Origin: Rhizobium freirei PRF 81
GTDB lineage: Bacteria; Pseudomonadota; Alphaproteobacteria; Rhizobiales; Rhizobiaceae
NCBI RefSeq assembly: GCF_000359745.1
Contig: NZ_AQHN01000089.1
Coordinates: 355,001-419,000 of the forward strand
Direction of reading: 5' to 3'
DNA: 64,000 nucleotides
Of this stretch, positions 8,964-18,158 are shown piece by piece; the stretch's first letter is position 1, and each line of letters opens with the position of its first letter. The translations under genes and the position numbers were made by a program. The notes beneath the pieces are model-generated. The model was not told the origin of the DNA. It did not search any database and was given only the letters and a program-made list of their open reading frames with translations.

Positions 8964-10343
8964 CTAACCCGCCTTTGCCGACGAAATCGTAAGGCCGGCC
9001 GAAGTCAGATTTATGGTCAATCGCGCACCGCCCGTCCGGCTGGCGCCGGCTCTGACATTGCCGCCATGCAGCTCGGCGATCTGCCTGACGAGATGAAGTC
9101 CCAAGCCGGTTCCGCGCGAGCGCGGCTTCAACCGGTAGAAGGGTTCGAAGATGCGGTCACGCTCCAATGGCGGGATGCCAGGCCCGTCGTCGCACACTTC
9201 CATGATGCCTGGCGCGATGTGAACATTGATCGTCCCGCGGCCGCCGCCGTGATCGATGGCGTTCTGGATGAGGCTTGCCAGCGCTCGCCCGAGTGCCGCT
9301 TCGTCGCCTTGAACAAGGCTGTCAGGCCCTTGATGGATCAGGTCAAGCGCATAGCCGGCCGGAAAGGCCAGCGGCGCCATGTCGCTCACCACGCGCTTGC
9401 CGAGCTCCAGCAGCGACACGGGTTTGAAATCGGCAATATCCCGACCGAGCCGCTCGATATCCAGCAATTGCTCGGTCAGGGTCGTCAGCCGCGCAACGTC
9501 GGCAATCAGCTGCAGTCGCTCCGGCGTCGGCGGTAGCGCGGCGATACGGATGCCGAGAATGGCGATCGGAGTCCTAAGCTCATGCGCGGCATCCGCCAGG
9601 AATCGCTGATGCCGTTCGCAGCCGTCATCAAGCCGACTAAGGGCTTCGTTGACGGCGCGAATGAGCGATGCGATCTCAGGCGGCGTGCCCTCGGTTTCCA
9701 GACGGACGCCGCGCTGGCCGATATCGATGAGGGCCGCCTGCTCCTCCGCTTTCGCGATCCCGGCCACCGCGCCGCGCACGACGAGGGGTGTCGCGACCAG
9801 GATGCCGAGGACGATGACGATCATGATCGGCAGACCGATCTTGAGGAAGACGAGCAGAAGGCCGAGCGCCACCATCGTCAGCGGTGCCCTGCCTTCCGTT
9901 CCCGTCAGGATCTGCATCTCGCCCGCCGGAGTGTAGACCGTCCGCATGCGGGCCTCCGGCCGGTCCATGGCGGCGCGGTCGACCGTCGATCCGAAGCGGG
10001 CCTGGCCGATGCCGGGCAGCACTTCGCTGATGCGATTGAAGATCGCGGGCACAGGTCCTTCGGAGATCTGCATCCCCTGGGTATCGCGTATGATGAACCA
10101 GAGGGCGGGTTCGGCTGATCTCAGCGCCATCAGCTCCGGCGTGTCGCGAAGCTGCAATGTACCGGCGGCATCGCGCTGCACGGCGTGCCGGAGGGCTTCT
10201 ATGGTTCGATCCATCGAACGGAAGGCGAAGAGATCGCCTCTGAAAAACATGATTCCGAGAACGAGAAAGAGGATCAGGCTCTGGAGAATGAGCAGTCGCC
10301 GGATCAGTTGCCATTTGAGCGAGCGGCCGGTCGCCTCCTTCAT
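8964..10343 (-). CDS. Sensor histidine kinase
   Basis: A 459-residue EnvZ-like membrane kinase. Membrane helices at about 16-34 and 155-188 flank a periplasmic sensing region of about 120 residues. A HAMP-like linker follows, then the HisKA box FLADAAHELRTPIA with the phospho-accepting H254, and the ATP-binding domain with GPGIPPLERDRIFEPFYRL and GTGLGLHLV. Its start overlaps the response regulator gene by four bases, so the two are translationally coupled. The signal is unknown; the periplasmic domain has no motif I recognise. Confidence 0.93.
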   Translation of the reverse strand: MKEATGRSLKWQLIRRLLILQSLILFLVLGIMFFRGDLFAFRSMDRTIEALRHAVQRDAAGTLQLRDTPELMALRSAEPALWFIIRDTQGMQISEGPVPAIFNRISEVLPGIGQARFGSTVDRAAMDRPEARMRTVYTPAGEMQILTGTEGRAPLTMVALGLLLVFLKIGLPIMIVIVLGILVATPLVVRGAVAGIAKAEEQAALIDIGQRGVRLETEGTPPEIASLIRAVNEALSRLDDGCERHQRFLADAAHELRTPIAILGIRIAALPPTPERLQLIADVARLTTLTEQLLDIERLGRDIADFKPVSLLELGKRVVSDMAPLAFPAGYALDLIHQGPDSLVQGDEAALGRALASLIQNAIDHGGGRGTINVHIAPGIMEVCDDGPGIPPLERDRIFEPFYRLKPRSRGTGLGLHLVRQIAELHGGNVRAGASRTGGARLTINLTSAGLTISSAKAG

Positions 10344-11014
10344 ATCTGCTCCATCAGCATGTAGCCGACGCCGCGCACGCCGTTGATGGTGACGCCCGCA
10401 TCCGCATCGGCAAGTTTGCGCCGCAGCCGCGAGATATGGCTGTCGAGCGTATTGGACTGAACCTCGTCGCTCATGCCAAAGACCGATTCCATCAGGATCT
10501 CACGCGGCACCATCCGGCCGGCGCGCCGCATCAGCGCTTCGAGCACGAGAAGCTCGCGCCTCGGCAGATCGAAGCGCATGTCTTCCACCCTTGCCTCGCG
10601 ATGATCCAGATCGAGAGAGAGGCGGCCGAGCTTGACGGACATCGGGCTGATATGATCGGGCCGGCGCATTACGGCGCGCAGCCGCGCCAGCAGCTCCTCG
10701 AAAGCGAATGGCTTGGCCAGGTAGTCGTCGGCGCCGCTGTCGAGACCGGTGACGCGCTCGGCAAGCCGCCCTCGCGCCGTCAATACGATCACGGGAATGT
10801 TCGCCCTGTGTTGCCTTATCTTCGGGATCAGCGACAGGCCGTCGCCATCGGGAAGGCCGCGGTCAAGGATGATCGCATCGTAGGAGCCGGCAAGGATCAT
10901 TTCCATGGCAACCGCCAGCCCATCGGCGTGATCGGCGATCATGTCGTGCCGGCGCAGCGCCGACTGCAGGGCCTCCGCCATTTCCGGCTCGTCTTCCACC
11001 ACAAGGAGCCGCAT
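10340..11014 (-). CDS. OmpR-family response regulator
   Basis: A 224-residue regulator. The receiver domain (residues 1-115) has the acidic pair E7/D8, phospho-acceptor D51 in AIILDRGLPDGDG, and the Lys of LAKPFAFEE. The C-terminal winged helix (about 125-222) has RRELLVLEALMRRAGRMVPRE and the recognition segment SNTLDSHISRLRRKL. It is most like the QseB/PmrA/TctD group. It is the first gene of the operon and presumably acts on DNA when phosphorylated by the kinase encoded next. The methyltransferase gene begins 147 bases away in the opposite direction and is a possible target. Confidence 0.94.
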   Translation of the reverse strand: MRLLVVEDEPEMAEALQSALRRHDMIADHADGLAVAMEMILAGSYDAIILDRGLPDGDGLSLIPKIRQHRANIPVIVLTARGRLAERVTGLDSGADDYLAKPFAFEELLARLRAVMRRPDHISPMSVKLGRLSLDLDHREARVEDMRFDLPRRELLVLEALMRRAGRMVPREILMESVFGMSDEVQSNTLDSHISRLRRKLADADAGVTINGVRGVGYMLMEQI

Positions 11015-11161
11015 CGATCATGTCCCTTCGCCGTGTGTTCCGGAGCGCTTCCTGCCCGCGCCACATTGCGACAACATGACGTTTCGAAGCAATGCAGGCG
11101 TCAGACGATCCGCCCAGACCCTTGTGGGAAACAATCAACCGACAAGGGATGAACCGTAATC

Positions 11162-11800
11162 ATGAAAGACAGTCTGCTTTTCCTGCGCCAATGGGCCATG
11201 GCCCCACTTCGTACCGCCGCGGTCGCGCCCTCGGGCCGTGCTCTTGCCAGACTCATGACCTGCGAGATTACGCCTGCGACCGGATCGGTGATCGAGCTCG
11301 GCCCCGGCACGGGCGTCTTCACCAATGCATTGCGCAACCGCGGCGTGGCGGAACACAATCTCACCCTGGTCGAGCTCAATCCGGACTTTGCCGTGCTGCT
11401 GAAGCACCGCTTTCCCTCGGCCCGCGTGCTGCAGATAAACGCCGCCGATCTTTCCACCTCGGCCGACATGCGGGAGGACAGCGCCGGCGCCGTCCTGAGC
11501 GGCCTCGGCGTGCTGTCCATGCCGACGGGCGTGGTCGTGAAGATCATGCAAGGCGCATTTCGCTGCCTCGGGCCGACGGGCGCATTCTATCAATTCACCT
11601 ATGGCCCTCGTTGTCCGGTGTCGAAAAGTGTCCTGAATTTCCTCGGCCTGCAGTCGGAGAGAATAGGAGGAACCTTCTTCAACCTGCCGCCGGCTTCGGT
11701 CTACCGGATAACGCGTGCGCCGAGTTGGCCGAGCGAGATGCGCGAACGCCGGATTGCAAACGGCACACCGCGTTGCCAGTCCGATGCTTTGAGCCTCTGA
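11162..11800 (+). CDS. SAM-dependent methyltransferase, PmtA/rRNA-dimethylase-like
   Basis: A 212-residue class I methyltransferase. The SAM-binding loop VIELGPGTGVFT is near residues 42-53, followed by VELNPDF (acidic end of strand 2) and LQINAADLS. The N-terminal KDSLLFLRQWAMAPLRTAAVAPSG resembles the lead-in of rhizobial phospholipid N-methyltransferase-like proteins. PmtA-type enzymes methylate phosphatidylethanolamine at the membrane toward phosphatidylcholine; whether this copy does so is an inference, since several paralogs carry the same annotation. It is divergent from the response regulator gene. Confidence 0.75.
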   Translation: MKDSLLFLRQWAMAPLRTAAVAPSGRALARLMTCEITPATGSVIELGPGTGVFTNALRNRGVAEHNLTLVELNPDFAVLLKHRFPSARVLQINAADLSTSADMREDSAGAVLSGLGVLSMPTGVVVKIMQGAFRCLGPTGAFYQFTYGPRCPVSKSVLNFLGLQSERIGGTFFNLPPASVYRITRAPSWPSEMRERRIANGTPRCQSDALSL

Positions 11801-11830
11801 ATGGACGACCATCCCTGAAGCGCCGTAGGC

Positions 11831-12895
11831 TCATTGGCAACGCCGGCCGGTGGCGCGGTCGAAGAGATGCAGCGCACTGGCGTCGAAGCCGAGTTTCAGC
11901 GTCTGTCCCTCGGCAATGGTCGTGCGCGGCGGCAGGCAGGCCATCAGCCGCTGCGAACCCGTATGCGCCGTCACGATCAGTTCCGGGCCTGTCAGTTCCG
12001 CCACCTCGCAAACGGCCTCAAGCTGGCCCTGCTCGTCGAGGTAAAGCGTTTCCGGCCGGATACCAACCACCAGCTCCTGCCCTTGTTTGATCTCAGCCTT
12101 CGCCGTCGGCATTGGCAGCGTGATCGAGGTTCCGTCGATGCGTAGTGACCCTTGGTCGGCGGTCGCATTCAAAAGGTTCATCGGTGGTGCGCCGACGAAG
12201 GTCGCGACATAGAGCGTTGCCGGATGATTATAGATTTCATCCGGCCTGCCGAGCTGCTCGATGCGGCCGTCCCGCATCACGGCGATACGGGTTGCGAGCG
12301 TCATGGCCTCGATCTGGTCGTGCGTCACGTAGACGACGGTGGTCTTCAGCATCTGGTGCAGGCGCTTCAGCTCGGTGCGCATTTCCATGCGCAGCTTGGC
12401 ATCGAGATTGGAGAGCGGCTCGTCGAACAGGAAGACCTCCGGCTTGCGCACCAGCGCCCGGCCGATCGCCACGCGCTGGCGCTGGCCGCCGGAAAGCTGG
12501 CTCGGCTTGCGCTCCAGAAGCGCCTCGATCTGCAAGAGCTTCGCCGCCTCGCGCACCGCCTTGTCACGTTCGGCGGCAGGCACCTTGCGCATTTCCAGGC
12601 CGAAGCCGATGTTGCGGTGGACCGAGAGATTCGGATAGAGCGCATAGGACTGGAACACCATGGCGATGTCACGGTCCTTCGGATGCACGCCGAGCACCGA
12701 GCGATCGCCGATGCGGATATCGCCGCTGGTCGCCTCGGCAAGCCCGGCGATGATGTTCAGAAGCGTGGACTTGCCGCAGCCCGAGGAGCCGAGCAGCACG
12801 AGGAACTCGCCGCTTTCAAGCGAAATATCGATACCTTTCAGCGTCTCCAGCGCGCCATAGCTCTTGCGGATGTTCTGGATTTCGAGCGCGCTCAT
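11831..12895 (-). CDS. ABC sugar importer ATPase (UgpC/MsmK type)
   Basis: A 354-residue ATPase: Walker A GSSGCGKST near residues 36-44, Q-loop VFQSYALYPNLSV, signature LSGGQRQRVAIGRALVRKP, Walker B VFLFDEPLSNLDA, switch His in VYVTHDQIEA. A C-terminal TOBE/OB domain (about 240-354) is typical of CUT1 carbohydrate importers. It is the last gene of the operon; its ATG overlaps the stop of the kinase gene by four bases. It would power the two permeases at 14841-16570. Confidence 0.93.
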   Translation of the reverse strand: MSALEIQNIRKSYGALETLKGIDISLESGEFLVLLGSSGCGKSTLLNIIAGLAEATSGDIRIGDRSVLGVHPKDRDIAMVFQSYALYPNLSVHRNIGFGLEMRKVPAAERDKAVREAAKLLQIEALLERKPSQLSGGQRQRVAIGRALVRKPEVFLFDEPLSNLDAKLRMEMRTELKRLHQMLKTTVVYVTHDQIEAMTLATRIAVMRDGRIEQLGRPDEIYNHPATLYVATFVGAPPMNLLNATADQGSLRIDGTSITLPMPTAKAEIKQGQELVVGIRPETLYLDEQGQLEAVCEVAELTGPELIVTAHTGSQRLMACLPPRTTIAEGQTLKLGFDASALHLFDRATGRRCQ

Positions 12896-13821
12896 CGAAC
12901 GTCCTCCTCGGATGCGTTGGCCGTGCCGTAGCTGCGCGGCAGGGTGGAAATGGCGCGGGAAGCGACCGCGGTCCCCGCCGCAAGGCAGGCCGCAATCGGC
13001 TCGCTGCGGGCAACGGCCGCCAGGAAGCCGGCATTGAAGACATCGCCGGCGCCGATGGTGTCGACGACGGTGACCTGCCGCGCTGTGGCCGAAACGAGAT
13101 CACCGCCGGCATCGATGGCAAGCGCACCATCAGGGCCGCGCTTGACGACGAAGACGGCGCCGTCGGGCATCAGCGCGTGCAGCGCGCGTGCCGCCTGGGC
13201 CGGGTCGTCCATGGCGGCAAGCGTCGTCGTCTCGACTTCGTTCATCAGCGCGACGCCGCAACGGCAAAGCCAGCGCCGCGCGGCATCGCAATTCTCCTTA
13301 GTCCAGCCGTCGAGCGGCCAGCCCGTGTCGAGCGCTATCGTAATCCGGTGCTCGTCGGCCCAGTCGAACAGGGCGTCGTAGCTGCGTGTAAGGTCGTCTG
13401 TGAGGAAGGCGCCGCAGAGCAACGCATAGCCGCCGGAGAGCCTGTCGCCATCGAGAACGGCCAGAACGTCGGCGAAGCTGAATCGCGGCAGATGGCCGCG
13501 CGTGGTAAAAAAGGTGCGCTCGCCATCGGGATGGGTGATGCCGACGGAGAGCGTCGTGCCCTCCGGCCTCACGGGCCATTTGCTGCTGCGCGTGCCGAAG
13601 GCTTCGCTGAGCCAGCGTCCGAACTGGTCGCTGCCGACATTGGCCGAGATTTCGTAATCGACGCCGAGGCCCTCCCAGGCGAGCGCGCTATTGCCCGCCT
13701 GGCCGCCGACGCGCAGCTCGTCATGATCGACGATGATCTCGGTCCCGGCCTTCGGCCATGGTGTCGCCGGCCCTAGGATCAGGTCGATGTTGACATTGCC
13801 GATGACTGCAAGCGGCTTCAT
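12892..13821 (-). CDS. PfkB-family carbohydrate kinase
   Basis: A 309-residue ribokinase-type kinase. The N-terminal sugar-binding GG motif is seen in LRVGGQAGNSALAWEGLG, and the C-terminal DTIGAGDVFNAGF holds the anion hole and catalytic Asp. Such kinases phosphorylate the sugar after uptake. Its immediate neighbours are a SIS-domain protein and an ABC importer. That pairing recalls FrlD/FraD kinases, which phosphorylate fructosamines on the 6-OH before a SIS deglycase cuts them; this substrate idea is inferred from context only. Tight spacing on both sides indicates a single transcript. Confidence 0.9.
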   Translation of the reverse strand: MKPLAVIGNVNIDLILGPATPWPKAGTEIIVDHDELRVGGQAGNSALAWEGLGVDYEISANVGSDQFGRWLSEAFGTRSSKWPVRPEGTTLSVGITHPDGERTFFTTRGHLPRFSFADVLAVLDGDRLSGGYALLCGAFLTDDLTRSYDALFDWADEHRITIALDTGWPLDGWTKENCDAARRWLCRCGVALMNEVETTTLAAMDDPAQAARALHALMPDGAVFVVKRGPDGALAIDAGGDLVSATARQVTVVDTIGAGDVFNAGFLAAVARSEPIAACLAAGTAVASRAISTLPRSYGTANASEEDVR

Positions 13822-14844
13822 TCACTCGCTCCGCGTGATCTTGGTGGTGCGCACCGGCGTACCGGCATTCTCCACCCGCTCGTCGGCAAAGGCGATCATC
13901 AGCAACTGGGCGACGGGCAGCATCTGGAAGATGGCAGCAAGGCCGGTTTCCGGCTTGAAGCGCAGTGTGACGCAACCGGGAACCGCTTCCTCTTCGGAAC
14001 CATCGAAGACGATCACAGGCGCACCCGTCTCGACGGCGGAAACGGCCATGGCCGTCACGAGGCTCGCCGTCGCATCGTTGCCGCGGAACAGCACGACGCC
14101 GATCGAGGGGCCGAGCATCTCCATCGGGCCATGACGCAACTGGCCGCCTTCAAGCGAGAAGCAGGGGCGGCGGGAAAGTTCGGTGAGGCCGAGCGCTAAC
14201 GCTTCGGCGACGCCCTGCAGGCGGCGGCCGGAGGTGACAACCGTCGCGACATTGGCGAGAGCCCTGAGAGCGGGCTCGATATCGGGCACCTCAGGAGCCT
14301 GCAGCACCGCCAAAGCATGCGCCGAATCCTGCCCGAGGGCAGCGAAGATCGCCAGATGCAGCGCAAAGCTGACGGTGAGGCTGCGGGTTGCCGCAAAGGC
14401 AAGCTCTGTACCGCCGGCGCCGACGAGCGAGGGCGCGGCCTTGGCAAGGAAGGAGCTGCCCTCCAGCGTCAGGCCAAAGGTCTCGGCGGTGCCGCCCGTT
14501 TCGTTGAACCAGCGTACGACCTCGGCGCTCTCGCCGGATTGCGAGGTCATGAAAATCGTGCGCCCCTCCAGCGGCAGCGGCTGGCCGAGCTGTTCGGAGA
14601 GCGGCAGCGCGATCGCATCGATGCCTGCTGCGCGATAGAGCGGCTCGACGGCGCGGTTCACGGCATGGGAGCCGCCCATGCCGAGCAATAACAACTTGCC
14701 CGTGCGCTTCAGCGAGGCGGCGGCCCTAGCGGCCATATCGGCGGATGCTTCGAACGAGGCAAGCGCATCGGCATGTTGGCGGGCCATTTCGCGGTCGATG
14801 GCGGCAAGGCCGGCGGGGAGTGTTTTCTCTTTGGTCATGGTCAT
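13822..14844 (-). CDS. Double SIS-domain sugar isomerase/deglycase
   Basis: A 340-residue protein with two SIS folds: the first with LLLLGMGGSHAVNRAV and TSQSGESAEVVRW, the second with VVTSGRRLQGVAEALALGLTEL and EGGQLRHGPMEMLGP. The HGP segment is shared by GlmS isomerase domains and by FrlB/FraB/AgaS-type enzymes acting on phosphorylated amino sugars or fructosamine phosphates. There is no glutaminase domain, so it is not GlmS. Its place between permease and kinase genes suggests it handles the phosphorylated import product. The exact reaction is not determined by sequence alone. Confidence 0.87.
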   Translation of the reverse strand: MTMTKEKTLPAGLAAIDREMARQHADALASFEASADMAARAAASLKRTGKLLLLGMGGSHAVNRAVEPLYRAAGIDAIALPLSEQLGQPLPLEGRTIFMTSQSGESAEVVRWFNETGGTAETFGLTLEGSSFLAKAAPSLVGAGGTELAFAATRSLTVSFALHLAIFAALGQDSAHALAVLQAPEVPDIEPALRALANVATVVTSGRRLQGVAEALALGLTELSRRPCFSLEGGQLRHGPMEMLGPSIGVVLFRGNDATASLVTAMAVSAVETGAPVIVFDGSEEEAVPGCVTLRFKPETGLAAIFQMLPVAQLLMIAFADERVENAGTPVRTTKITRSE

Positions 14845-15686
14845 CCCTTGACGCCGCCATTGGTCAGGCCCGAGATCAGGGCGCGTTGCATGACAAGGCC
14901 GATCAGCACCGGGGGCAGGGCGGCGAGCACGCCAGCGGTGGCGATCAGTCCGTAATCCGAGACACGGCCGCCGGCGAGATCCGCGATGGCGACGGTGAGG
15001 GTTTTTGCGCGCTGGTCTGAGGTAAAGAGCAGCGCATAGAAGAATTCATCCCAGGCAAGCAGGAAGGCGAAGAGCGCCGAAGTCGCCATCACGGGCATCG
15101 CAAGCGGCAGCGTGATGATCTTCAGCGTCTGGAACAGCCCGGCGCCGTCGATCATCGCCGCAGCCTCGATCTCCTTTGGAATGGAATCGAAGCCGGATTT
15201 CATCAGCCAGGTCGTGAACGGCGCCAGGATCGTCAGATAGACGAGCGCCAGGCCGAAGACGTTGTTCAGCATGCCGACATGGGCAAGGCCCATATAGAGC
15301 GGCACGGCGAGCGCCACCGGCGGCAGCATGTAGGTGGCGATGACCATGGAAAGCGACCATCCGACGGACGGCGTGCGCGACACGGCCCAGCCGGCGGGGA
15401 TGGCGAGCGCGATGGCGGCGATGGTCGCCATGCCGGCCACTTCGATGCTGTTGCGCAGCGATGAGGTGAAGGCGGCGCCCTCGCTGTTTGCCAGCGTCGA
15501 CAGCAGCACCTTGTAGCGCGAGAAATCCGCCGTCTGCGGCCACCAGCGCAGCGGCTTGGCGGCAAGATCGGCAGCCGGCGAAATGCTCATGATGAAAAGC
15601 CAGGCGATCGGCGCCAGGATGATGACGGCGAGCAGGATGGCGCAGACATAGATGAAGCAGGTAAAGAGCGGGCTCTTGCGTTCCAT
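14841..15686 (-). CDS. ABC sugar permease (MalG-like)
   Basis: A 281-residue inner-membrane permease with six predicted helices. The conserved EAA loop that docks on the ATPase is seen as EIEAAAMIDGAGLFQTLKIITLPLA at roughly residues 170-194. An N-terminal helix and the periplasmic segment fit the MalG/CUT1 type. It overlaps the SIS gene by four bases and the upstream permease by one base, showing tight translational coupling. Confidence 0.93.
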   Translation of the reverse strand: MERKSPLFTCFIYVCAILLAVIILAPIAWLFIMSISPAADLAAKPLRWWPQTADFSRYKVLLSTLANSEGAAFTSSLRNSIEVAGMATIAAIALAIPAGWAVSRTPSVGWSLSMVIATYMLPPVALAVPLYMGLAHVGMLNNVFGLALVYLTILAPFTTWLMKSGFDSIPKEIEAAAMIDGAGLFQTLKIITLPLAMPVMATSALFAFLLAWDEFFYALLFTSDQRAKTLTVAIADLAGGRVSDYGLIATAGVLAALPPVLIGLVMQRALISGLTNGGVKG

Positions 15687-16570
15687 CAGGTGGCACTCTC
15701 CGCGGTTTTGCGGACAAGGGCAGCGTAGGTGGCGGCAAGTACCGTCACCAATAGCGTGACGATGAGGGCGAGCGATGCGCCCGACCCCGCTCGCTGGAAG
15801 GAGAAGGCTTCCTGATAGACGAGGATGGAGAGCGTGCGCGTGCTGTTTGCCGGGCCACCACGGGTCATCACCCAGATGATGTCGAAGACCTTGAAGGCCT
15901 CGATGGTACGCAATACCAGCGCCACCATCAGCGGCCCCGCCAGATAGGGAAGGATGACGAAGCGGAAACGGGTGAACGGTCCCGCGCCATCGACCAGCGA
16001 TGCGGCGGTGATATCGCGCGGCACGGCCTGGAGTGCTGCTAGCGCGATCAGCGCCACCAACGGGAAATTCTTCCAGCAGTCGGCGACGATGAGCGCCGTC
16101 AGCGCCGTGCCCGGTTCGCCAAGCCAGGAGCGATAGGCGTCAAGCAGGCCAAGCTGGGTAAGGGCAGCGTTCAGCGCGCCATATTCGGGATTATAGATCA
16201 GCCGCCAGAGCGTTGCGTTGACCACCGTCGGCAGCGCCCAGGGCAGGATCATCAGCGCGCGCAGCACGCCGCGGCCCTTGAAATCCTGGTTGAGCAGCAG
16301 GGCGGCCAGCACGCCGAGGACCATCTCGGCGGCGACGGAGACGATGGCGAACCAGGCCGTGGTGATCAGCGTGCGCTGGAAGCTGGGGTTCGCCAGCATC
16401 TTTGCGTAATTGTCGATGCCGACGAAATTGCCGCCGGTTCCCACAAGCTTCGCGTCGGTGAAAGAAAGGCCGACCGTGTCGACGAGAGGCCAGCCGATGA
16501 CCGCGATCATCACCACAAGCAGCGGCAGCATCAAAAGCCAGGCGCGAGTTGTCATCGAGGTGCCGGACAT
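15686..16570 (-). CDS. ABC sugar permease (MalF-like)
   Basis: A 294-residue inner-membrane permease, six predicted helices, with the EAA-type loop DITAASLVDGAGPFTRFRFVILPYL in the C-terminal third. Together with the MalG-like partner it forms the translocation channel. It is separated from the binding-protein gene by 118 bases that contain a palindromic element (16620-16670), the usual place for uncoupling high binding-protein expression from low permease expression. Confidence 0.93.
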   Translation of the reverse strand: MSGTSMTTRAWLLMLPLLVVMIAVIGWPLVDTVGLSFTDAKLVGTGGNFVGIDNYAKMLANPSFQRTLITTAWFAIVSVAAEMVLGVLAALLLNQDFKGRGVLRALMILPWALPTVVNATLWRLIYNPEYGALNAALTQLGLLDAYRSWLGEPGTALTALIVADCWKNFPLVALIALAALQAVPRDITAASLVDGAGPFTRFRFVILPYLAGPLMVALVLRTIEAFKVFDIIWVMTRGGPANSTRTLSILVYQEAFSFQRAGSGASLALIVTLLVTVLAATYAALVRKTAESAT

Positions 16571-16619
16571 GGCGGGCCCCTTCTTTCATTCTTCATGGGG
16601 ATCAAGAGGCGGACGGCAA

Positions 16620-16670
16620 CTAGAGCATGATCGGCTTTCGGTCGAACAGACCAAAAATCATCCGCTCTAG
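16620..16670. repeat. RIME-like palindromic element, type A
   Basis: A 51-base near-palindrome with outer arms CTAGAGC (16620-16626) and GCTCTAG (16664-16670) and inner arms GGTC/GACC around the loop GAACA. A very similar unit lies at 25663-25715. It sits between the stop of the binding-protein gene and the start of the MalF-like permease gene. On the transcript it would fold into a long hairpin, which could protect the upstream message, as REP elements do between malE and malF. Confidence 0.75.
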
Positions 16671-16688
16671 CACCGCCCGATAAGACTA

Positions 16689-17927
16689 TCAGAGACCGCT
16701 GTTGGAGGCAGCCGACTTCAGCGCGTCTTCCGGCGAAGACTGGCCGAGCAGCGATTCCTGGATCGCCTGCTGAAGCGCTGTCGAAAGTTCCTGATATTTC
16801 GGCGTCGTCGGACGCGGATACATGGCGGCGAGGCCGACCTTTGCGGCCGCGATCAGTTCTTCCTGGCCCTTCGTCACGGCCGGGTCACCATAGGAGGATG
16901 CCCAGATCGGCAGGCTGAGCTTGGCATACTGGTTCTGCGTCGCCTGCGAGGTCATGTAGCTGATATATTTCCAGGCTTCGTCCGGATGCTTGCTGGCCGA
17001 GGTGATGCCGAGGCCCATCGAGCCGTTGACGGCTGAAGCCTCGCTCTTGCCGGCAACGCCCGGCGCCGGCACGACGCCGACCTTACCCGCGACCTTGCTG
17101 TCCTTCGGGTCGTTGGCCATGTTGTACATGTAGGTCCAGTTCAGCGCGAAGGCGGCATCGCCGTTTTCGAAGACCTTGCGGACGTCCTCTTCGAGGAATT
17201 CCTTGGAGTTCGGATTGGTGAGGCCGGACTTGTAGCTGGTGACCATGTATTTCAGGGCATCGAGGCCGCCGCCGGTCTGGAAATTCGGCTTGCCGTCCTT
17301 GATGAAGTCGCCCTTATAGGCGCTGACGAGCGTGGCGTAGTCGCAGATCGCGGCTTCGGCCTGCGACCAGCTCCAGGCGATCGGGGTGGCGAGAAGGCCC
17401 TTGTCCTTGATGGTCTTCGCCTGCTCGTTCAGCTCGTCCCAGGTCTTCGGCGGCGTCTTGATGCCGGCCTTTTCCAGGATTTCCTTGTTGTAGAACAGGT
17501 ACTTGGTGTCGAGGATCCACGGCATGCCGAAATATTTGCCGTCATACTGGACCGTCGTCCAGGCGCCGGGGAGTACGCTCTTCTTCGTGTCGTCGGAGAT
17601 GCGCGAGGACACGTCGACCAGAACCTTGTTGGTCGCGTATTCGGCAGGCCAGATCACGTCGAACAGCACGACGTCGTAACCGCCGCCGGAGCCCTGCGCC
17701 AGCACGGTCTTGTCGTGCAGGCCTTCGTAAGGAACGAATTCTAGATTGACCTTGATGTCCGGATTGGCCTTGGTGAAGGCATCCGTCATGGCGCGGACAT
17801 CGGCTTCGCTATAGGCGGCCTGCGCCATGAAGAGGGCATTGATGGTCGTCTCGGCAAAGGCGTGCGAGGCGAAGGATGCGCCGATCAGCGCCGCGCCGAG
17901 CAATGTCTTGTTCAATGATTTCAACAT
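16689..17927 (-). CDS. Extracellular sugar-binding protein of ABC importer
   Basis: A 412-residue periplasmic binding protein of the family 1 (MalE-like) type. A signal peptide runs to about residue 26 (SHAFAET). The mature part has DAFTKANPDIKVNLEFVPYEG, DVVLFDVIWPAEYATNKVLVD and WKYISYMTSQATQNQYAK, all family-typical. Start 17927 is chosen because GGAGG lies six bases upstream; the longer frame to 18005 adds a non-signal leader. It is the first gene of the operon, 231 bases from the divergent ROK regulator. Confidence 0.93.
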   Translation of the reverse strand: MLKSLNKTLLGAALIGASFASHAFAETTINALFMAQAAYSEADVRAMTDAFTKANPDIKVNLEFVPYEGLHDKTVLAQGSGGGYDVVLFDVIWPAEYATNKVLVDVSSRISDDTKKSVLPGAWTTVQYDGKYFGMPWILDTKYLFYNKEILEKAGIKTPPKTWDELNEQAKTIKDKGLLATPIAWSWSQAEAAICDYATLVSAYKGDFIKDGKPNFQTGGGLDALKYMVTSYKSGLTNPNSKEFLEEDVRKVFENGDAAFALNWTYMYNMANDPKDSKVAGKVGVVPAPGVAGKSEASAVNGSMGLGITSASKHPDEAWKYISYMTSQATQNQYAKLSLPIWASSYGDPAVTKGQEELIAAAKVGLAAMYPRPTTPKYQELSTALQQAIQESLLGQSSPEDALKSAASNSGL

Positions 17928-18097
17928 TCCATCCTCCAGTTTTTGACAGTCACGCGATTTTCGGGATGGCGGCGGCGATGTCGCCATCAATTGGTGGACA
18001 GGCAATTGGCCAAAGCCTGCTGCCGGGCATTGGTCCGAGCGTCTTCGGAGCTCCAGCGCTCCTTATCTTCCCCAACGAAACTCTGTGGTTTCTTTTA

Positions 18098-18114
18098 AGT
18101 CAATTGTCTTGACT
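18098..18114. promoter_or_regulatory. Inverted repeat, candidate operator for ROK regulator / ABC operon
   Basis: AGTCAA-TTGTC-TTGACT forms a perfect six-base-arm inverted repeat between the divergent binding-protein and ROK genes. The right arm TTGACT matches a -35 hexamer and TGTAGT lies 17 bases further (18132-18137), so the site could overlap the ROK gene promoter. A role as ROK operator is inferred from position and symmetry only. Confidence 0.45.
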
Positions 18115-18158
18115 AATTTGTTCTTCAATATTGTAGTGGTGTCAAGAGGCAAATAGAG

